DNA of 64,000 nt from Dermabacter hominis NBRC 106157 (GCF_001570785.1 NZ_BCSI01000003.1:208480-272479), one strand, 5' to 3'. Shown: positions 26,346 to 35,488, counted from the first letter of the stretch. The notes: generated by a model not told the origin, from the letters alone. Numbers and translations: made by a program.

Positions 26346-27434
26346 ATGACGGATCAAGAAATCTATACGTGGCCCGCGCTGACCCACGCCCTCATCAAAG
26401 GGCGCGATCTCACGTCCGAAGAGGCGTGGTGGGCGATGCAGCAGATCATGCGCGGCGACGTTGGTCCGGTCCCTCTCGCCGGTTTCCTCGTGGCGCTTCA
26501 GTCGAAGGGGGCGGTGACCCATGAGGTCAACGCTCTCTCCTCCTCTATGCTCGAGCACTCGAGGATCATTAGTGCGCCCACTGGCGCCGTCGACATCGTG
26601 GGGATGGGCGGAGACGGCGCCAATACCGTCAATATTTCGACCATGGCCTCGCTCGTGATCCGCGGCGCGGGGATTCCTGTGGCGAAGCACGGCAACCGTG
26701 CCGTGAGTTCGAAATCGGGTTCGGCGGACGTACTCGACGCGCTCGGGGTGCGCCTGAATCTTCCCGTGGAGGGCGTGCAGCGCGTGCTTGACGAAGCGGG
26801 AATCTCGTTTTGTTTCGCCCAGGTTTTTCATCCGTCGATGAAACACGGTGCGGTTGCCCGAGCCGGTCTCAAACTGCCCACGGTTTTCAACGTGCTCGGT
26901 CCCATCACCAATCCCGCCGGGGTTCGTGCTCATTCCGTCGGCGTGGCATTCGAGGAGATGGCGCCTGTCATCGCGGGTGTCTTTGCAGACCGCGGCGCGT
27001 CCGCAATCGTCGTGCGCGGGCGCGACGGCCTCGACGAGCTGAGTATCTCCGCCGAAACCGATGTGTGGGAGGTAAGGGACGGCTCCGTTACGTCGCACGT
27101 TGTCGCACCCGAAGACTACGGACTCTCACGCGCACGTATCGACGCGTTGCGCGGTGGCGACCCCTCCTACAATGCCCAGGTGGCGCGAGACCTGCTTGCC
27201 GGCAAGACTGGGCCCGTGCGAGATGCCGTCGTGCTCAATGCCGCTTCTGGCATCGTCGCAGCCGAGGGGCTCAGGGAGAGTTCCGACGCCAGCCCGGCCT
27301 TCGCCGAGCGAATGCTCAGCGCCGTGAAGCGGGCCGAAGACTCACTCGATTCCGGAGCCGCCAAGGCCGCGCTTGAGCGGTGGATCAACGTATCGCAGAG
27401 CGTCGAAATACCCGCTGAAACTCTTCGATCGTAA
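26346..27434 (+). CDS. trpD: anthranilate phosphoribosyltransferase
   Basis: About 362 residues. It joins phosphoribosyl pyrophosphate to anthranilate, the second step of tryptophan synthesis. The PRPP loop is VGMGGDGANTVNIST, followed by KHGNRAVSSKSGSADVLDALG (family start of the metal and anthranilate site), FCFAQVFHPSMKH and LGPITNPAG. Start 26346 is preferred for the -10 spacing; 26337 would add three residues. No other trp gene is nearby, which is common in actinobacteria where trpD stands alone. Its 3' end overlaps the convergent exonuclease gene by 50 bases. Confidence 0.95.
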   Translation: MTDQEIYTWPALTHALIKGRDLTSEEAWWAMQQIMRGDVGPVPLAGFLVALQSKGAVTHEVNALSSSMLEHSRIISAPTGAVDIVGMGGDGANTVNISTMASLVIRGAGIPVAKHGNRAVSSKSGSADVLDALGVRLNLPVEGVQRVLDEAGISFCFAQVFHPSMKHGAVARAGLKLPTVFNVLGPITNPAGVRAHSVGVAFEEMAPVIAGVFADRGASAIVVRGRDGLDELSISAETDVWEVRDGSVTSHVVAPEDYGLSRARIDALRGGDPSYNAQVARDLLAGKTGPVRDAVVLNAASGIVAAEGLRESSDASPAFAERMLSAVKRAEDSLDSGAAKAALERWINVSQSVEIPAETLRS

Positions 27435-29157
27435 AGCGGGCGGTCGACGGCATCGACCACTCGCCCTCCACGTGAACGATCCGGATGCCAGGTTTCGCGA
27501 GCCATTCGAGGATGAGCTCAGCCTCGTGGTGGTAGCCGAAGCAAAGCGGGGTGCACAGGGCGGCCTCCGCTTCGCTTTCGCGAGCAAGTGCCTCGATAGC
27601 CGAAAGCGGGTCGCTCCACGCCGGCATCGTGCGCGCTGCCCCAAGCCGCCCGTGTCGTACGGCAAGAATCTCCCACTGCCAGGGCGATTCAGCCGAAGCG
27701 TCGTGGGACGAGATTTTGCGCGCCGCGACGAGGAGTGGAACCTCCGCGATCGATCGCAATCGTGCGGCACGCCGTGCGGCATCAGCAAACAACTCGACCC
27801 TTGTGCGCAGCGCCTCGGCGTTCTCGTAGAGACCACGCCCCACGAGCGTGCGCATTTTCTTAGCCGCGTACTCAAATACATCGCTCGGATCCTCGGTGAG
27901 GGCCCGGTACATACGTGCGTGGAAGCCTGCGCTGCCGTGCACGGGCTCCGACGGTTCTGTGGCAAGCGTCGGTCCATAAACCGGTGGCACCGGCAGACCA
28001 CCCACGGCAGCCGACGGTTCCCGGGGAACCGTCGGACTTTCGGTCCCGGCGCGACCTTCCGCGGCACCAGCGTTGTCCTCTTCAGCCCCGATAGCCGCAG
28101 TCAGCGCCGCGTACACGAGGGAGCGAATTGGCTCGACGTCGTGGCGCGAGCGAAGCGGGCCGATATAGGCGTGGAGCGACGTTTCACTTTTCACAGTGCG
28201 CGCGAGGCGCAGCCCATCGGTCGTGACCCGAAGCCAATTGCCCTTAGAGGGACGGATTCCCTGACGGTTGGCGATGGGGCGTTCACTCGCGATTGCGCGC
28301 AGCTCGCGGATAGCGGCCTCGGTTTCGCTCGAACACTGCACAACGTCGATGCGCTCGGTCACGGGAATGATGTCGAGGACGGCGCGCCTTGTCTCGTTCG
28401 GTGAAAAATAGGTGCGCACGCGCGAGCGGAGATTGCCCGACTTGCCGATGTACAGCGTTGAACCGTTGGCGTCGACGAAGGAGTACACGCCGGGCACGGG
28501 CGGGATGTCCGCCGCGAGGTGGCGTTTGCGGATTTGGGCGGGGCTTGCTTTCTTCCCGCTCGAGGTGAGATCCGAGAGATGGCTTGCGCCACCGACAGAA
28601 AGTCGCGCGATGATCTCATGGAGCACATCGACCGTTGCTCGCGCATCCGAAAGCGCGCGGTGGTTGGGCACCGTAGTTGCCCCAACCGCCCCCGCGAGAG
28701 TCGAAAGCTTGTGGTTCTTCACTTCGTCGCGTCCGAAAACGCGGCGTGCAAGCGTGAGTGTATCGACGACCTCGAAGGGAGGCCACCGGTAATCGAGCCG
28801 AAGAGCAGCCGCCTTTAGGAAACCGATGTCGAAGCGTGCGTTGTGCGCGACGAGAACCGAGGTGCGCGCGAACTCGAGGAACGCGGGGATGACCGCTTCT
28901 GCCGACGGCGCATCGCGAACCATGTGGTCAGAGATCCCCGTGAGCGCGGCGATGTACGCAGGTATCGGGCGTTCGGGGTTGACGAACGTCTGAAACTCCT
29001 CGACAACCTCGCCGCCCACGACCCGCACGGCGCCAATTTCCGTAATGGCATCCAGCTCGGTATTCGTTCCGGTGGTCTCGAGGTCGACGACAACGAACTC
29101 GACGTCGATGAGCTCCGGGCCAAGATCCTCGAATGCCCGCTGCGCAGCCCGAGCGAT
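27385..29157 (-). CDS. DEDDh exonuclease fused to UvrC-like GIY-YIG domain
   Basis: A fusion of a DnaQ-type 3'-5' exonuclease and a GIY-YIG nuclease-like domain. Exo I is FVVVDLETTG (Asp 25, Glu 27 if begun at 29157), Exo II LVAHNARFD, Exo III NHRALSDARAT. The GIY-YIG segment follows at about 220-310 (VPGVYSF, TLYIGKSGNLRSRV), then UvrC-like helical sequence. The first ATG/GTG/TTG in frame is GTG 29028, after Exo I, so it cannot give an active enzyme. Upstream to the preceding stop there is no standard start. ATC 29157, 13 bases after the fadD stop, is proposed only because it gives the expected N-terminus. The role is presumably DNA repair or proofreading. The linker at 27947-28037 holds repeat copies. 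Confidence 0.8.
   Translation of the reverse strand: MARAAQRAFEDLGPELIDVEFVVVDLETTGTNTELDAITEIGAVRVVGGEVVEEFQTFVNPERPIPAYIAALTGISDHMVRDAPSAEAVIPAFLEFARTSVLVAHNARFDIGFLKAAALRLDYRWPPFEVVDTLTLARRVFGRDEVKNHKLSTLAGAVGATTVPNHRALSDARATVDVLHEIIARLSVGGASHLSDLTSSGKKASPAQIRKRHLAADIPPVPGVYSFVDANGSTLYIGKSGNLRSRVRTYFSPNETRRAVLDIIPVTERIDVVQCSSETEAAIRELRAIASERPIANRQGIRPSKGNWLRVTTDGLRLARTVKSETSLHAYIGPLRSRHDVEPIRSLVYAALTAAIGAEEDNAGAAEGRAGTESPTVPREPSAAVGGLPVPPVYGPTLATEPSEPVHGSAGFHARMYRALTEDPSDVFEYAAKKMRTLVGRGLYENAEALRTRVELFADAARRAARLRSIAEVPLLVAARKISSHDASAESPWQWEILAVRHGRLGAARTMPAWSDPLSAIEALARESEAEAALCTPLCFGYHHEAELILEWLAKPGIRIVHVEGEWSMPSTARFTIEEFQRVFRRSAIR
28011..28035. repeat. 11+3+11 inverted repeat inside the exonuclease linker
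   Basis: CCGACGGTTCC (28011-28021), loop CGG, GGAACCGTCGG (28025-28035). It is a near-relative of the 13-bp dispersed element with the same 3-base loop; another half copy, TCCGACGGTT, lies at 27947-27956. The encoded segment is a proline-rich interdomain linker. Confidence 0.7.
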
Positions 29158-29170
29158 GGCGCCGTCCGCC

Positions 29171-30970
29171 TTACTTCTTCGTGTAAATGCGGTCGATGAC
29201 CTCGGAGAAATCCTTCACAACAGCGGCACGCTTGAGCTTGAACGACGGGGTGAGGTAACCGTTTTCCTCCGTGAAATCCGCATCAATAATCTCGAACTTG
29301 CGGATCGACTCGGCGCGAGAGACCGAGGTATTCGCTTCGTCAACGGCTTTCTGGACCTCGGCGATGACCTGCTCGTTCGTAATGGCTTCGGCAAGTGACA
29401 TCGACCCGAGCCCCTGGTTCTTGAGCCACCGGGGGAGCATTTCGCGGTCGAGAGTCACGATCGCGGACACGAACGGCTTTTGGTCGCCAAGAACGATGCA
29501 CTGGCCAACGACGGGGCTCTGGCGAACGGTGTCCTCGAGCTGGGCAGGCGACACGTTCTTGCCGCCTGCGGTGACGATGATTTCCTTTGAACGGCCCGTA
29601 ATCGTGATGTAGCCGTCCTCATCGATGCTCGCGGTGTCGCCCGTGTTGAACCAGCCGTCCTGGAGGGCCAGCGCGGTGGCGTCGGGATTGTTCCAGTAGC
29701 CCTTGAAAACCATGACGCCCTTGACGAGCAGCTCGCCCTTGTCGTTGAGCTTGACTTTGGCGCCTGGGAACGGGGGGCCGACGGTGCCGACCTTGACATC
29801 CCACGGATTGTTGACGCCTACGGGGGCGGTCGTTTCCGTGAGGCCATAGCCTTCCAGGATCGTGACACCGATGCCGCGGAAGAAGTGGGGGAGGCGGTCG
29901 CCAAGTGGTGCACCACCCGAGATTGCGTAGGTGAGCTTTCCACCCATGAGATTGCGCAGCTTCGAGTACACGAGCGTGTCGAACAGCTTGTACTGGGCTT
30001 TCACGTGCAGGGGAATCTTGCCCGTGTCGAGGCCCTTCGAATACTGGATGGCCACCTCGACGGCACGGTGGAAGATCTTACCCTTACCGTCTCCAACAGC
30101 CTTTTGCTCGGCGCCGTTGTAGACCTTTTCGAACACGCGAGGGACTGCGAGCAGGGACGTGGGCTTGAACGAGGCGAGATCGTCGAGGAGGTGCTTCGCA
30201 TCGGGGGAGAAACCTGTCGTGCACCCGCACACGATGGTGATGAACGTGATGTCGCGTGCGAACACGTGCGCGAGCGGAAGGAACATCAGCAGGCGCGAGC
30301 CAGGGGGCATAACCGCTTCACCCAGAAGGCCCACTGCGTTGAGGGACTGATCCATGAAGTTTGCGTGCGTGAGCTCCACGCCCTTGGGCCGGCCGGTCGT
30401 GCCGGAGGTGTAGACGATCGTCGCGGTGTCTGACTTGTGCCGGCTCTTGCGCGCCTTCTCGATCGCGTCGTCGTCGATGTCGGCTTCTGCGACGGAGAGC
30501 TGCTCGATGATGCCCTCTTCGATGACCCACACCTGCTCGAGGTCCGAGAGCGAAGGGCGAACTTCGTCGATATCCTGCGCATGGCCGGCGTTCTCGCAAA
30601 AAATGAAGCGTGCACCGGAGTCCGAAGCGATCCATTCGATCTGCCCGGGGGAGGACGTTTCGTAGATCGGCACGCTGATCGCCCCGGTGAACCACAATGC
30701 CCAGTCGATGAGTACCCATTCGAAGCGCGTGCGAGACATGATCGCGACTCGGTCGCCTGGCTGGACGCCTTCGTTGATAAGCCCCTGTGCGAGACGCTTC
30801 ACGAGCGTGATGAATTCAGGTGCGTACATGGGCGACCATGTGCCGGGGGTGAGCTGACGTTCCCACAGGGGAATGTCGGCGTACTTGGTGCGGCGTAGAA
30901 GGAGGAAGTCGGTGATGTTTTCGTCTGGCTTCGACTCTGCGATTTGCGGCGTTTCGAACTCGCGTGACAC
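29171..30970 (-). CDS. long-chain fatty-acid--CoA ligase (FadD15-like)
   Basis: A 599-residue AMP-binding enzyme of the ANL superfamily that activates fatty acids to acyl-CoA. Motifs: TIVYTSGTTGRPKGVELTH (ATP loop), GYGLTETTAPV, GWFNTGDTASIDEDGYITIT (hinge with the TGD aspartate) and GKNVSPAQLED (catalytic region). GTG 30970 (MSREFETPQ) was chosen because AAGGAG stands nine bases upstream; a GTG at 31006 lacks one. It is transcribed away from plsC, and the exonuclease gene follows on the same strand after 13 bases. The neighbourhood matches mycobacterial fadD15. Confidence 0.93.
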   Translation of the reverse strand: MSREFETPQIAESKPDENITDFLLLRRTKYADIPLWERQLTPGTWSPMYAPEFITLVKRLAQGLINEGVQPGDRVAIMSRTRFEWVLIDWALWFTGAISVPIYETSSPGQIEWIASDSGARFIFCENAGHAQDIDEVRPSLSDLEQVWVIEEGIIEQLSVAEADIDDDAIEKARKSRHKSDTATIVYTSGTTGRPKGVELTHANFMDQSLNAVGLLGEAVMPPGSRLLMFLPLAHVFARDITFITIVCGCTTGFSPDAKHLLDDLASFKPTSLLAVPRVFEKVYNGAEQKAVGDGKGKIFHRAVEVAIQYSKGLDTGKIPLHVKAQYKLFDTLVYSKLRNLMGGKLTYAISGGAPLGDRLPHFFRGIGVTILEGYGLTETTAPVGVNNPWDVKVGTVGPPFPGAKVKLNDKGELLVKGVMVFKGYWNNPDATALALQDGWFNTGDTASIDEDGYITITGRSKEIIVTAGGKNVSPAQLEDTVRQSPVVGQCIVLGDQKPFVSAIVTLDREMLPRWLKNQGLGSMSLAEAITNEQVIAEVQKAVDEANTSVSRAESIRKFEIIDADFTEENGYLTPSFKLKRAAVVKDFSEVIDRIYTKK

Positions 30971-31090
30971 GGGGGAATGCTCCTTGACTTCTAGGCGGGG
31001 CTGCACTCGAGTGTACGCGCCTCACGACCATTGAGGGATGTAGGAGGCTTCGTGTGGCGCGTTCCTTCCCTCACGATGGGCGCTGCCCTA

Positions 31091-31096
31091 TAGGGT
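31091..31096 (+). promoter_or_regulatory. -10 box for leaderless acyltransferase mRNA
   Basis: TAGGGT ends seven bases before GTG 31104, with no ribosome-binding site. Confidence 0.55.
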
Positions 31097-31103
31097 TATC
31101 CCC

Positions 31104-31829
31104 GTGCATCTCTATCCCGTCTTGCAACCCATCGTTAAATTTCTCCTCACGCTCCTTTGGCGGCCCACCGTATCGGGCCTCCAGCACGTTCCATCCTCGG
31201 GACGCATGATCATGGCGTGCAATCACACCTCCGCGTTCGAAACCTATTTTGTGCCGTGCATGATTCCGCGCGAGATCCACTGGCTTGGAAAGGATGCTCT
31301 TTTCAAGGGCAAAGGGGTCCCAGGGAAGTTTTTTGCGTGGCTCATGCGTTCGGTCAATGTGATTCCCGTGGATCGTTCGGGAAGCGGTGGCGCGAGCTCG
31401 GCGCTCGACGCGGGGATCGCGGTGCTCGAAGGTGAGCACGCTCTCGGTGTGTTCCCCGAGGGCACGAGGAGCCATGACGGGCGGATGTATCGCGGTAAGA
31501 CGGGCGCGGTACGCCTCGCGCTCGCGACGGGTGCGCCCATCCTTCCCGTCGCCGAACTTGGCGCCTTTGAGGCGCAGCGCTCGAAGAATTCCATCGTGCC
31601 GAAGTTCCGTTCAAAGCTCCATACACAGATCGGCCCCACGATCGACATGCGCGCGCAGTTGTCGACGTTGAGGGCAGACAATCCGAGCGACGCACCCGCC
31701 ACGCGCGAAGAACTTCGCGCGCTCACGCGCTCGCTCATGGAGGCGATTCGCGAGCTATCCGGCCAGGAGTATGTGGACGAGTACGCCGCGGACGTGAAGA
31801 AAAGACTCAAGGACGCGAACGCTTCGTAA
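31104..31829 (+). CDS. 1-acyl-glycerol-3-phosphate acyltransferase family (PlsC-like)
   Basis: A 241-residue PlsC-fold acyltransferase for phospholipid or glycolipid synthesis at the membrane. Block 1 is CNHTSAFETYF: the catalytic His is present, but the HX4D aspartate is Glu here. Block 3 is VFPEGTRS, and block 4 GAPILPVAELG. An N-terminal hydrophobic segment (LQPIVKFLLTLLW) anchors it. The start is GTG 31104 on promoter spacing. Its neighbours fadD (divergent, supplies acyl-CoA) and aroG match the mycobacterial Rv2182c-Rv2187 neighbourhood. The substrate could be lysophosphatidate or a mannosyl lipid. Confidence 0.87.
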   Translation: MHLYPVLQPIVKFLLTLLWRPTVSGLQHVPSSGRMIMACNHTSAFETYFVPCMIPREIHWLGKDALFKGKGVPGKFFAWLMRSVNVIPVDRSGSGGASSALDAGIAVLEGEHALGVFPEGTRSHDGRMYRGKTGAVRLALATGAPILPVAELGAFEAQRSKNSIVPKFRSKLHTQIGPTIDMRAQLSTLRADNPSDAPATREELRALTRSLMEAIRELSGQEYVDEYAADVKKRLKDANAS

Positions 31830-31887
31830 GTTCCGGTCGTGAGAGCGACGCTGAGCGGATCCACATGCCGCACTCGTGACTTTCGCC

Positions 31888-31893
31888 TACTAT
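31888..31893 (+). promoter_or_regulatory. -10 box for leaderless aroG mRNA
   Basis: TACTAT ends six bases before GTG 31900. The in-frame GTG 31876 lies upstream of this box and so is not used from this promoter. Confidence 0.58.
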
Positions 31894-31899
31894 GACCGG

Positions 31900-33300
31900 G
31901 TGAGTTATCAGAACCGTAACGTTGCCGCGACATTCCATCCGTTCGAGCTTTCCGAATCATCCGCGCATCTCGAGGCGCTTTCGTCGTGGCGCGACTATCC
32001 GAGGGTCCAGCAGCCAACGTGGCCGAACGAGCAGGAGCGGGCGCGGGTCTTCGATGAACTGAGGGCAGCGCCCCCACTCGTGTTTGCGGGCGAAGTTGAC
32101 CTCCTTCGCACCCACCTCGCTAAAGCGGCGCGTGGCGAGGCGTTCCTCCTTCAGGGAGGTGACTGCGCAGAAACCTTTGCGGACTCGACTGCCGACCGCA
32201 TCAAGAACAAGGTCCAGACGATCCTCCAGATGGCGGCGATCTTGACCTACGGCGCCTCGCTTCCCACGATCAAGATGGGGCGCATGGCCGGTCAGTTCGC
32301 CAAACCTCGCTCGAGCGACACCGAGACGATCGACGGCGTGAGCCTCCCGAGCTACCGCGGCGATGCGGTCAACGGCTACGAGTTCACCTCCGAATCCCGC
32401 ACGCCCGATCCCTCGCGCCTGTGGAAGATGTACACGACCGCTTCGCAGACCCTCAACCTTCTGCGCGCGTTCACGGGCGGCGGCTTCGCGGACCTGCGGC
32501 AGGTGCAGGCCTGGAACAAGGGGTTCGTGGAGTCCGACGCCTACTCGAAGTACGTGCGAGTCGCGGAAGACATTGAGCGAGCCGTGCGTTTCATGGAGGC
32601 CATCGGTGTGGACTTCGACCCGATTCGCATGGTCGAGTTTTATTCGTCGCACGAGGCGCTTCTCCTCGACTACGAGGAGGCCCTCGCGCGCGTCGACTCT
32701 CGCACGGGTGAGATCTACGGCTGCTCTGGCCACTTCCTGTGGATCGGTGAGCGAACGCGCCAGCTCGACGGTGCGCACGTGTACTTTATGTCGCAACTGC
32801 GCAACCCGATCGGCGTGAAGCTCGGCCCGAACGCGAGCGTGGATGACATGCTTCGGCTCGCAGAGGTCCTTGATCCGGAGCGCGAGCCGGGCCGTCTCAC
32901 CTTTGTGACCCGCATGGGCGCCACGAACGTGCGCGAGAAGCTTCCCGTGCTGCTCACGGCAGCAAAGCGTGAAGGAATCGAAGCCGTGTGGGTGACAGAC
33001 CCGATGCACGGCAACACGATCACGAGCTCGAACGGTTATAAGACTCGCCGTTTCGACGACATCATGGACGAGGTGCGCGGGTTCTTTGAGGCGCACTGGG
33101 AGGTTGGCACAACCCCGGCTGGTCTCCACATGGAGCTCACGGGCGACGACGTCACCGAGGTTCTAGGCGGTTCTAGCGAGCTTGACGAAGAGGGCTTGCA
33201 CCGCCGCTATGAGACGCTCGTCGACCCGCGCCTCAATCACTCGCAGTCGCTTGAGCTCGCGTTTCTCGTCGCCGACATGCTTGGCGATCGGCCGAGCTGA
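31900..33300 (+). CDS. aroG: class II 3-deoxy-7-phosphoheptulonate (DAHP) synthase
   Basis: A 466-residue class II DAHP synthase, first enzyme of the shikimate pathway. Family markers: QGGDCAETF (metal Cys), MGRMAGQFAKPRS, SHEALLLDYEEAL, HFLWIGERTRQLDGAHV, RMGATNVREKLP, WVTDPMHGNT (His) and GGVHMELTG-like GLHMELTGDDVTE (Glu). It condenses phosphoenolpyruvate and erythrose-4-phosphate. In mycobacteria this enzyme also hosts chorismate mutase allostery. The start is GTG 31900 on -10 spacing. Six bases separate its stop from the convergent kinase gene. Confidence 0.96.
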   Translation: MSYQNRNVAATFHPFELSESSAHLEALSSWRDYPRVQQPTWPNEQERARVFDELRAAPPLVFAGEVDLLRTHLAKAARGEAFLLQGGDCAETFADSTADRIKNKVQTILQMAAILTYGASLPTIKMGRMAGQFAKPRSSDTETIDGVSLPSYRGDAVNGYEFTSESRTPDPSRLWKMYTTASQTLNLLRAFTGGGFADLRQVQAWNKGFVESDAYSKYVRVAEDIERAVRFMEAIGVDFDPIRMVEFYSSHEALLLDYEEALARVDSRTGEIYGCSGHFLWIGERTRQLDGAHVYFMSQLRNPIGVKLGPNASVDDMLRLAEVLDPEREPGRLTFVTRMGATNVREKLPVLLTAAKREGIEAVWVTDPMHGNTITSSNGYKTRRFDDIMDEVRGFFEAHWEVGTTPAGLHMELTGDDVTEVLGGSSELDEEGLHRRYETLVDPRLNHSQSLELAFLVADMLGDRPS

Positions 33301-33306
33301 TCGCCG

Positions 33307-35436
33307 CTAGTACACCGTGATCGTCACGGTCGAGCCGCGCGGTACTTTTGTGCCGCCCGGCTGCGACTGCTGGGACACGAGGCCAAAGACGGGCGTGCCT
33401 CGCTCGTAGACGACCTGGACCTTGAGCCCGGCTTTTTCGAGCGCCGCGCGGGCGTCGGCTTCGCTCTTGCGGAAGACGTCGGGAACCCCGACGAGGTTGG
33501 GGCCGAGCGAGATGGAGATCTTGACTTCGCTGCCGGGAAGCACCGACGTGGCCCCGGCGGGATCTTGCGAGATGACCTGGCCGGCGGGCACGTTCGAGTT
33601 GTACTGCTCGTTCACCTTTGGCACGAGGCCCGCGCCTTCAATGGCCTTGATTGCCGCTTTGCGCTCACTTCCCGCGACGCTCGGAACCTCGACCGGCTCG
33701 GGTCCGTCACTGACCGTGAGCGTGACGTGCGCGCCCGCAGGCAGAGACGCGTCTGCGGGGTTTTGGCTGATGACGGTGTCTTTCGGCACGTCTGCCGAGT
33801 ATTCGCGGGTCTCGGTGACCTGAAAACCCGCGTCAGTGAGGGCTGAGGTGGCGTCGGAAACCGCCTGGCCCTTCACCTGCGGAACGTCAAAGAGTTCCTG
33901 CCCGAGGGAAATGGTGAGGCGCACGGAACTGCCTTTGCGCACCTCCGCTCCCGTGGCGGGATCCGAGGATATAACGTGGCCCTTCGGGACGTCGTCGCTG
34001 TAGGCCTGTGCCGTTGTCACCGTAAGTTGTTGCGCCGTTAGCGCGGCTTCAGCGTCGCTGAGAGTTGCGCCCGCAACGAGCGGCACGGTGCGCGCGCCGC
34101 CGGGGCCTTCTGTGTCGTACCAGTGCACGCCGCCAAAGACGAGCGCTGCGACGAGTGCAAGGACGCTTGCGAGCGCGAGGAAGCGCAGGGCTGGCGAGGG
34201 GCGGGACTCGCTCGCATGGGCACCGCGCGAGCGGCGAGGGCCCGTGAGGGTTACTTCCCGGATGCTTTCGTCGGCATCGGGGGAGTCCGACGGCTGCTCG
34301 CGGAGCTCGAACTTTTTCCTGACCGCCGCTCCCGCACCACTTCCGGTCGTGGAAAGTTCGCGACCTGGGGTGTCGTTTTCCCAGAACTTTTCTGAGGTTT
34401 TGTCATCGAAGAGGGCTTCGTTCGACGGCGATGCCGGTGATACCGGTGATACCGGGGAGGCTGGTGACGAAGCGGAATCGGTGCGCGCCGTTGAGGGTGA
34501 GAACTGGCGTGTGAGTCGAGGAACGCCGGCCGTCTCGGCATTGGCCTTGACGTTCGGTGCGGGATGCGCGCGGTAGGCGAGTTCGGTGGGGCTTAGTGTG
34601 TCGAGAGCCTCGTCAAGGGCGAGGAGTACTTCGTGGGCGCGCGTGGGCCTCGAGGCGGGCAAACGCGAGGCCGCCCACGTGATGATGGAGTCAACAGAGG
34701 CGGGGATGCCCGGCGCAAATTGTGACGGCGCGGGGATGTCCTCATGCGCGTGCTGGTAGGCGATATGCACGGCCGAGTCGCCCTGGAAAGGAGTGCGGCC
34801 CACGAGCATTTCGAACATCATGATGCCCCACGAGTACAGGTCGCTTCGGGCATCGCTCACGCCGCGTGTGACGACCTCTGGGCTGACATACGCGACCGTA
34901 CCGAGCAAGGTGCCGGTGGCGGAGGTCGTCGCGGATCCAACGGCGCGTGCGAGGCCAAAGTCGGCGACGAGGATGTCGCGCTCGGCGTTCACGAGAACGT
35001 TTTCGGGCTTGATATCGCGGTGGATAATGCCGGAGCGGTGTGCGGCATCAAGCGCGGCGAGGACGTCGCGGCCAACACGCAGTGCGCGTTTGAGGCTGAG
35101 GGTTTTGTCGCGGCGGAGTTCGTCGCGCAGTGTCTCGCCCTCGACGAGTTGCATGGCAAGGTACACGCGCCCCTGATCTTCGCCCTGGTCGTAGACATTG
35201 ACCACGTGGGGGTGGGTGAGCCGGGCCGCGCTTCGGGCTTCGCGAGAGAAGCGCGAGATGAATTCAGGGTTGTCCGCGAGATGCGGGTGCATGATTTTGA
35301 GCGCGACAGGGCGATGCAGGCGCTCGTCGAAGCCGCGATACACCGTGGCCATGCCACCGCGCGCGATCAGATGCTCGACGCGGTAGCGGTTGCTAAGGAC
35401 GAGGCCGATGTCTGGGGAAGAAGACTCGGTACTCAC
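33307..35436 (-). CDS. pknL: Ser/Thr protein kinase with four PASTA repeats (PknL-like)
   Basis: 709 residues. Kinase domain (about 15-275): RGGMATVYRG (P-loop), VALKIMHP (Lys), IIHRDIKPENVLV (catalytic Asp), VADFGLARA (DFG), and a Thr-rich activation loop (SATTSATGTLLGTVAY). A disordered Ser/Pro juxtamembrane region follows, then one helix (LALASVLALVAALVFGG) and four PASTA repeats outside the cell, which sense peptidoglycan or lipid II in related kinases. GTG 35436 has a TAGACT box six bases upstream. Facing it is a homologue of Rv2175c, the known substrate of mycobacterial PknL, and aroG is next door as in that genome, hence the symbol. The mycobacterial PknL lacks PASTA repeats. Confidence 0.9.
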   Translation of the reverse strand: MSTESSSPDIGLVLSNRYRVEHLIARGGMATVYRGFDERLHRPVALKIMHPHLADNPEFISRFSREARSAARLTHPHVVNVYDQGEDQGRVYLAMQLVEGETLRDELRRDKTLSLKRALRVGRDVLAALDAAHRSGIIHRDIKPENVLVNAERDILVADFGLARAVGSATTSATGTLLGTVAYVSPEVVTRGVSDARSDLYSWGIMMFEMLVGRTPFQGDSAVHIAYQHAHEDIPAPSQFAPGIPASVDSIITWAASRLPASRPTRAHEVLLALDEALDTLSPTELAYRAHPAPNVKANAETAGVPRLTRQFSPSTARTDSASSPASPVSPVSPASPSNEALFDDKTSEKFWENDTPGRELSTTGSGAGAAVRKKFELREQPSDSPDADESIREVTLTGPRRSRGAHASESRPSPALRFLALASVLALVAALVFGGVHWYDTEGPGGARTVPLVAGATLSDAEAALTAQQLTVTTAQAYSDDVPKGHVISSDPATGAEVRKGSSVRLTISLGQELFDVPQVKGQAVSDATSALTDAGFQVTETREYSADVPKDTVISQNPADASLPAGAHVTLTVSDGPEPVEVPSVAGSERKAAIKAIEGAGLVPKVNEQYNSNVPAGQVISQDPAGATSVLPGSEVKISISLGPNLVGVPDVFRKSEADARAALEKAGLKVQVVYERGTPVFGLVSQQSQPGGTKVPRGSTVTITVY

Positions 35437-35442
35437 GCCGCA

Positions 35443-35448
35443 AGTCTA
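35443..35448 (-). promoter_or_regulatory. -10 box for leaderless pknL mRNA
   Basis: TAGACT on the minus strand, six bases before GTG 35436. Confidence 0.58.
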
Positions 35449-35488
35449 TGCGGGCAGCCACCGGGTGCCCGCGCACGACACCCTGGAA

